Position numbers and translations under genes: made by a program. From positions 1-14,434 of the forward strand of contig CALYNN010000020.1 in the NCBI GenBank assembly GCA_945221685.1: a stretch of DNA of 14,434 bases. Reading direction: 5' to 3'. This document shows, one piece after another, positions 14,391 through 14,434 of the stretch. Under the pieces are notes generated by a model. That model was not told the DNA's origin. It did no database searches and was given only the letters and a program-made list of their open reading frames with translations. The first letter of the stretch is position 1. Every line of letters begins with the position of its first letter. This DNA is from an uncultured Clostridia bacterium (GTDB taxonomy: Bacteria > Bacillota > Clostridia > Oscillospirales > Acutalibacteraceae).

Positions 14391-14434
14391 ATTCAATTTT
14401 ACCTCCTGTGTTGTGTGTTATAACTCTAAACAAC

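Noticed and set aside
1..14434. CRISPR arrays, insertion sequences or long repeats
   Set aside because: I saw no regularly spaced repeats, no transposase and no long terminal inverted repeats anywhere in the window.

Overview
The window looks like chromosomal DNA from an anaerobic, low-to-mid-GC Firmicute of the class Clostridia, probably a gut-type Oscillospiraceae/Ruminococcaceae relative. This is inferred from strong AGGAGG-type ribosome sites, an NAD(P)-linked [FeFe]-hydrogenase operon, a Rex-like operator, a YmfF/YmfH M16 peptidase pair, a stand-alone CinA C-terminal domain and a PspC protein. No species can be named from the sequence alone.

Layout. (a) 1-1290, minus strand: a Crp/Fnr-family regulator with a near-ideal promoter and an 18-bp perfect palindrome. 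It is followed one base later by a lipoprotein substrate-binding protein that runs off the left edge. (b) 1298-5896, minus strand: a four-gene hydrogenase operon of hndABCD type (NuoE-like, degenerate HndB-like, NuoF-like, [FeFe] catalytic subunit). It starts at a promoter region with a Rex-like box and ends at a clear terminator. (c) 5958-6568: a minus-strand YfcE-type metallophosphoesterase with its own promoter and terminator. (d) 6568-12450, plus strand: a long co-directional run of three small proteins of unknown function, an M16 pair (one member lacking the zinc motif, one with it), lgt, folD and a CinA-C/PncC amidase. (e) 12437-12748: pspC with its own promoter and a hairpin. (f) 12768-12931: tRNA-Thr(CGT) and two terminators that separate it from the next gene. 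(g) 12930-14390, minus strand: a large serine recombinase interrupted by one in-frame TAG.

How the genes fit together. The Hnd-type complex would couple NAD(P)H (and probably reduced ferredoxin) to H2 and is most likely repressed by Rex at high NAD+/NADH; no Rex gene or HydEFG maturases lie in the window. The Crp/Fnr protein probably represses or tunes its own operon, because its only visible palindrome sits just downstream of the -10. Lgt would lipidate exported lipoproteins such as the substrate-binding protein at the left edge. FolD and PncC are housekeeping enzymes of one-carbon and pyridine-nucleotide metabolism. The recombinase marks the right end as a likely edge of a mobile or formerly mobile element.

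The points most worth follow-up are the Rex-like box on the hydrogenase operon, the HndB-like subunit with a single cysteine, the TSCSPGW H-cluster motif, the amber-interrupted recombinase whose missing tail is still intact, and the uncharacterised three-gene small-protein cluster. I did not find a wholly new defence or mobile system.
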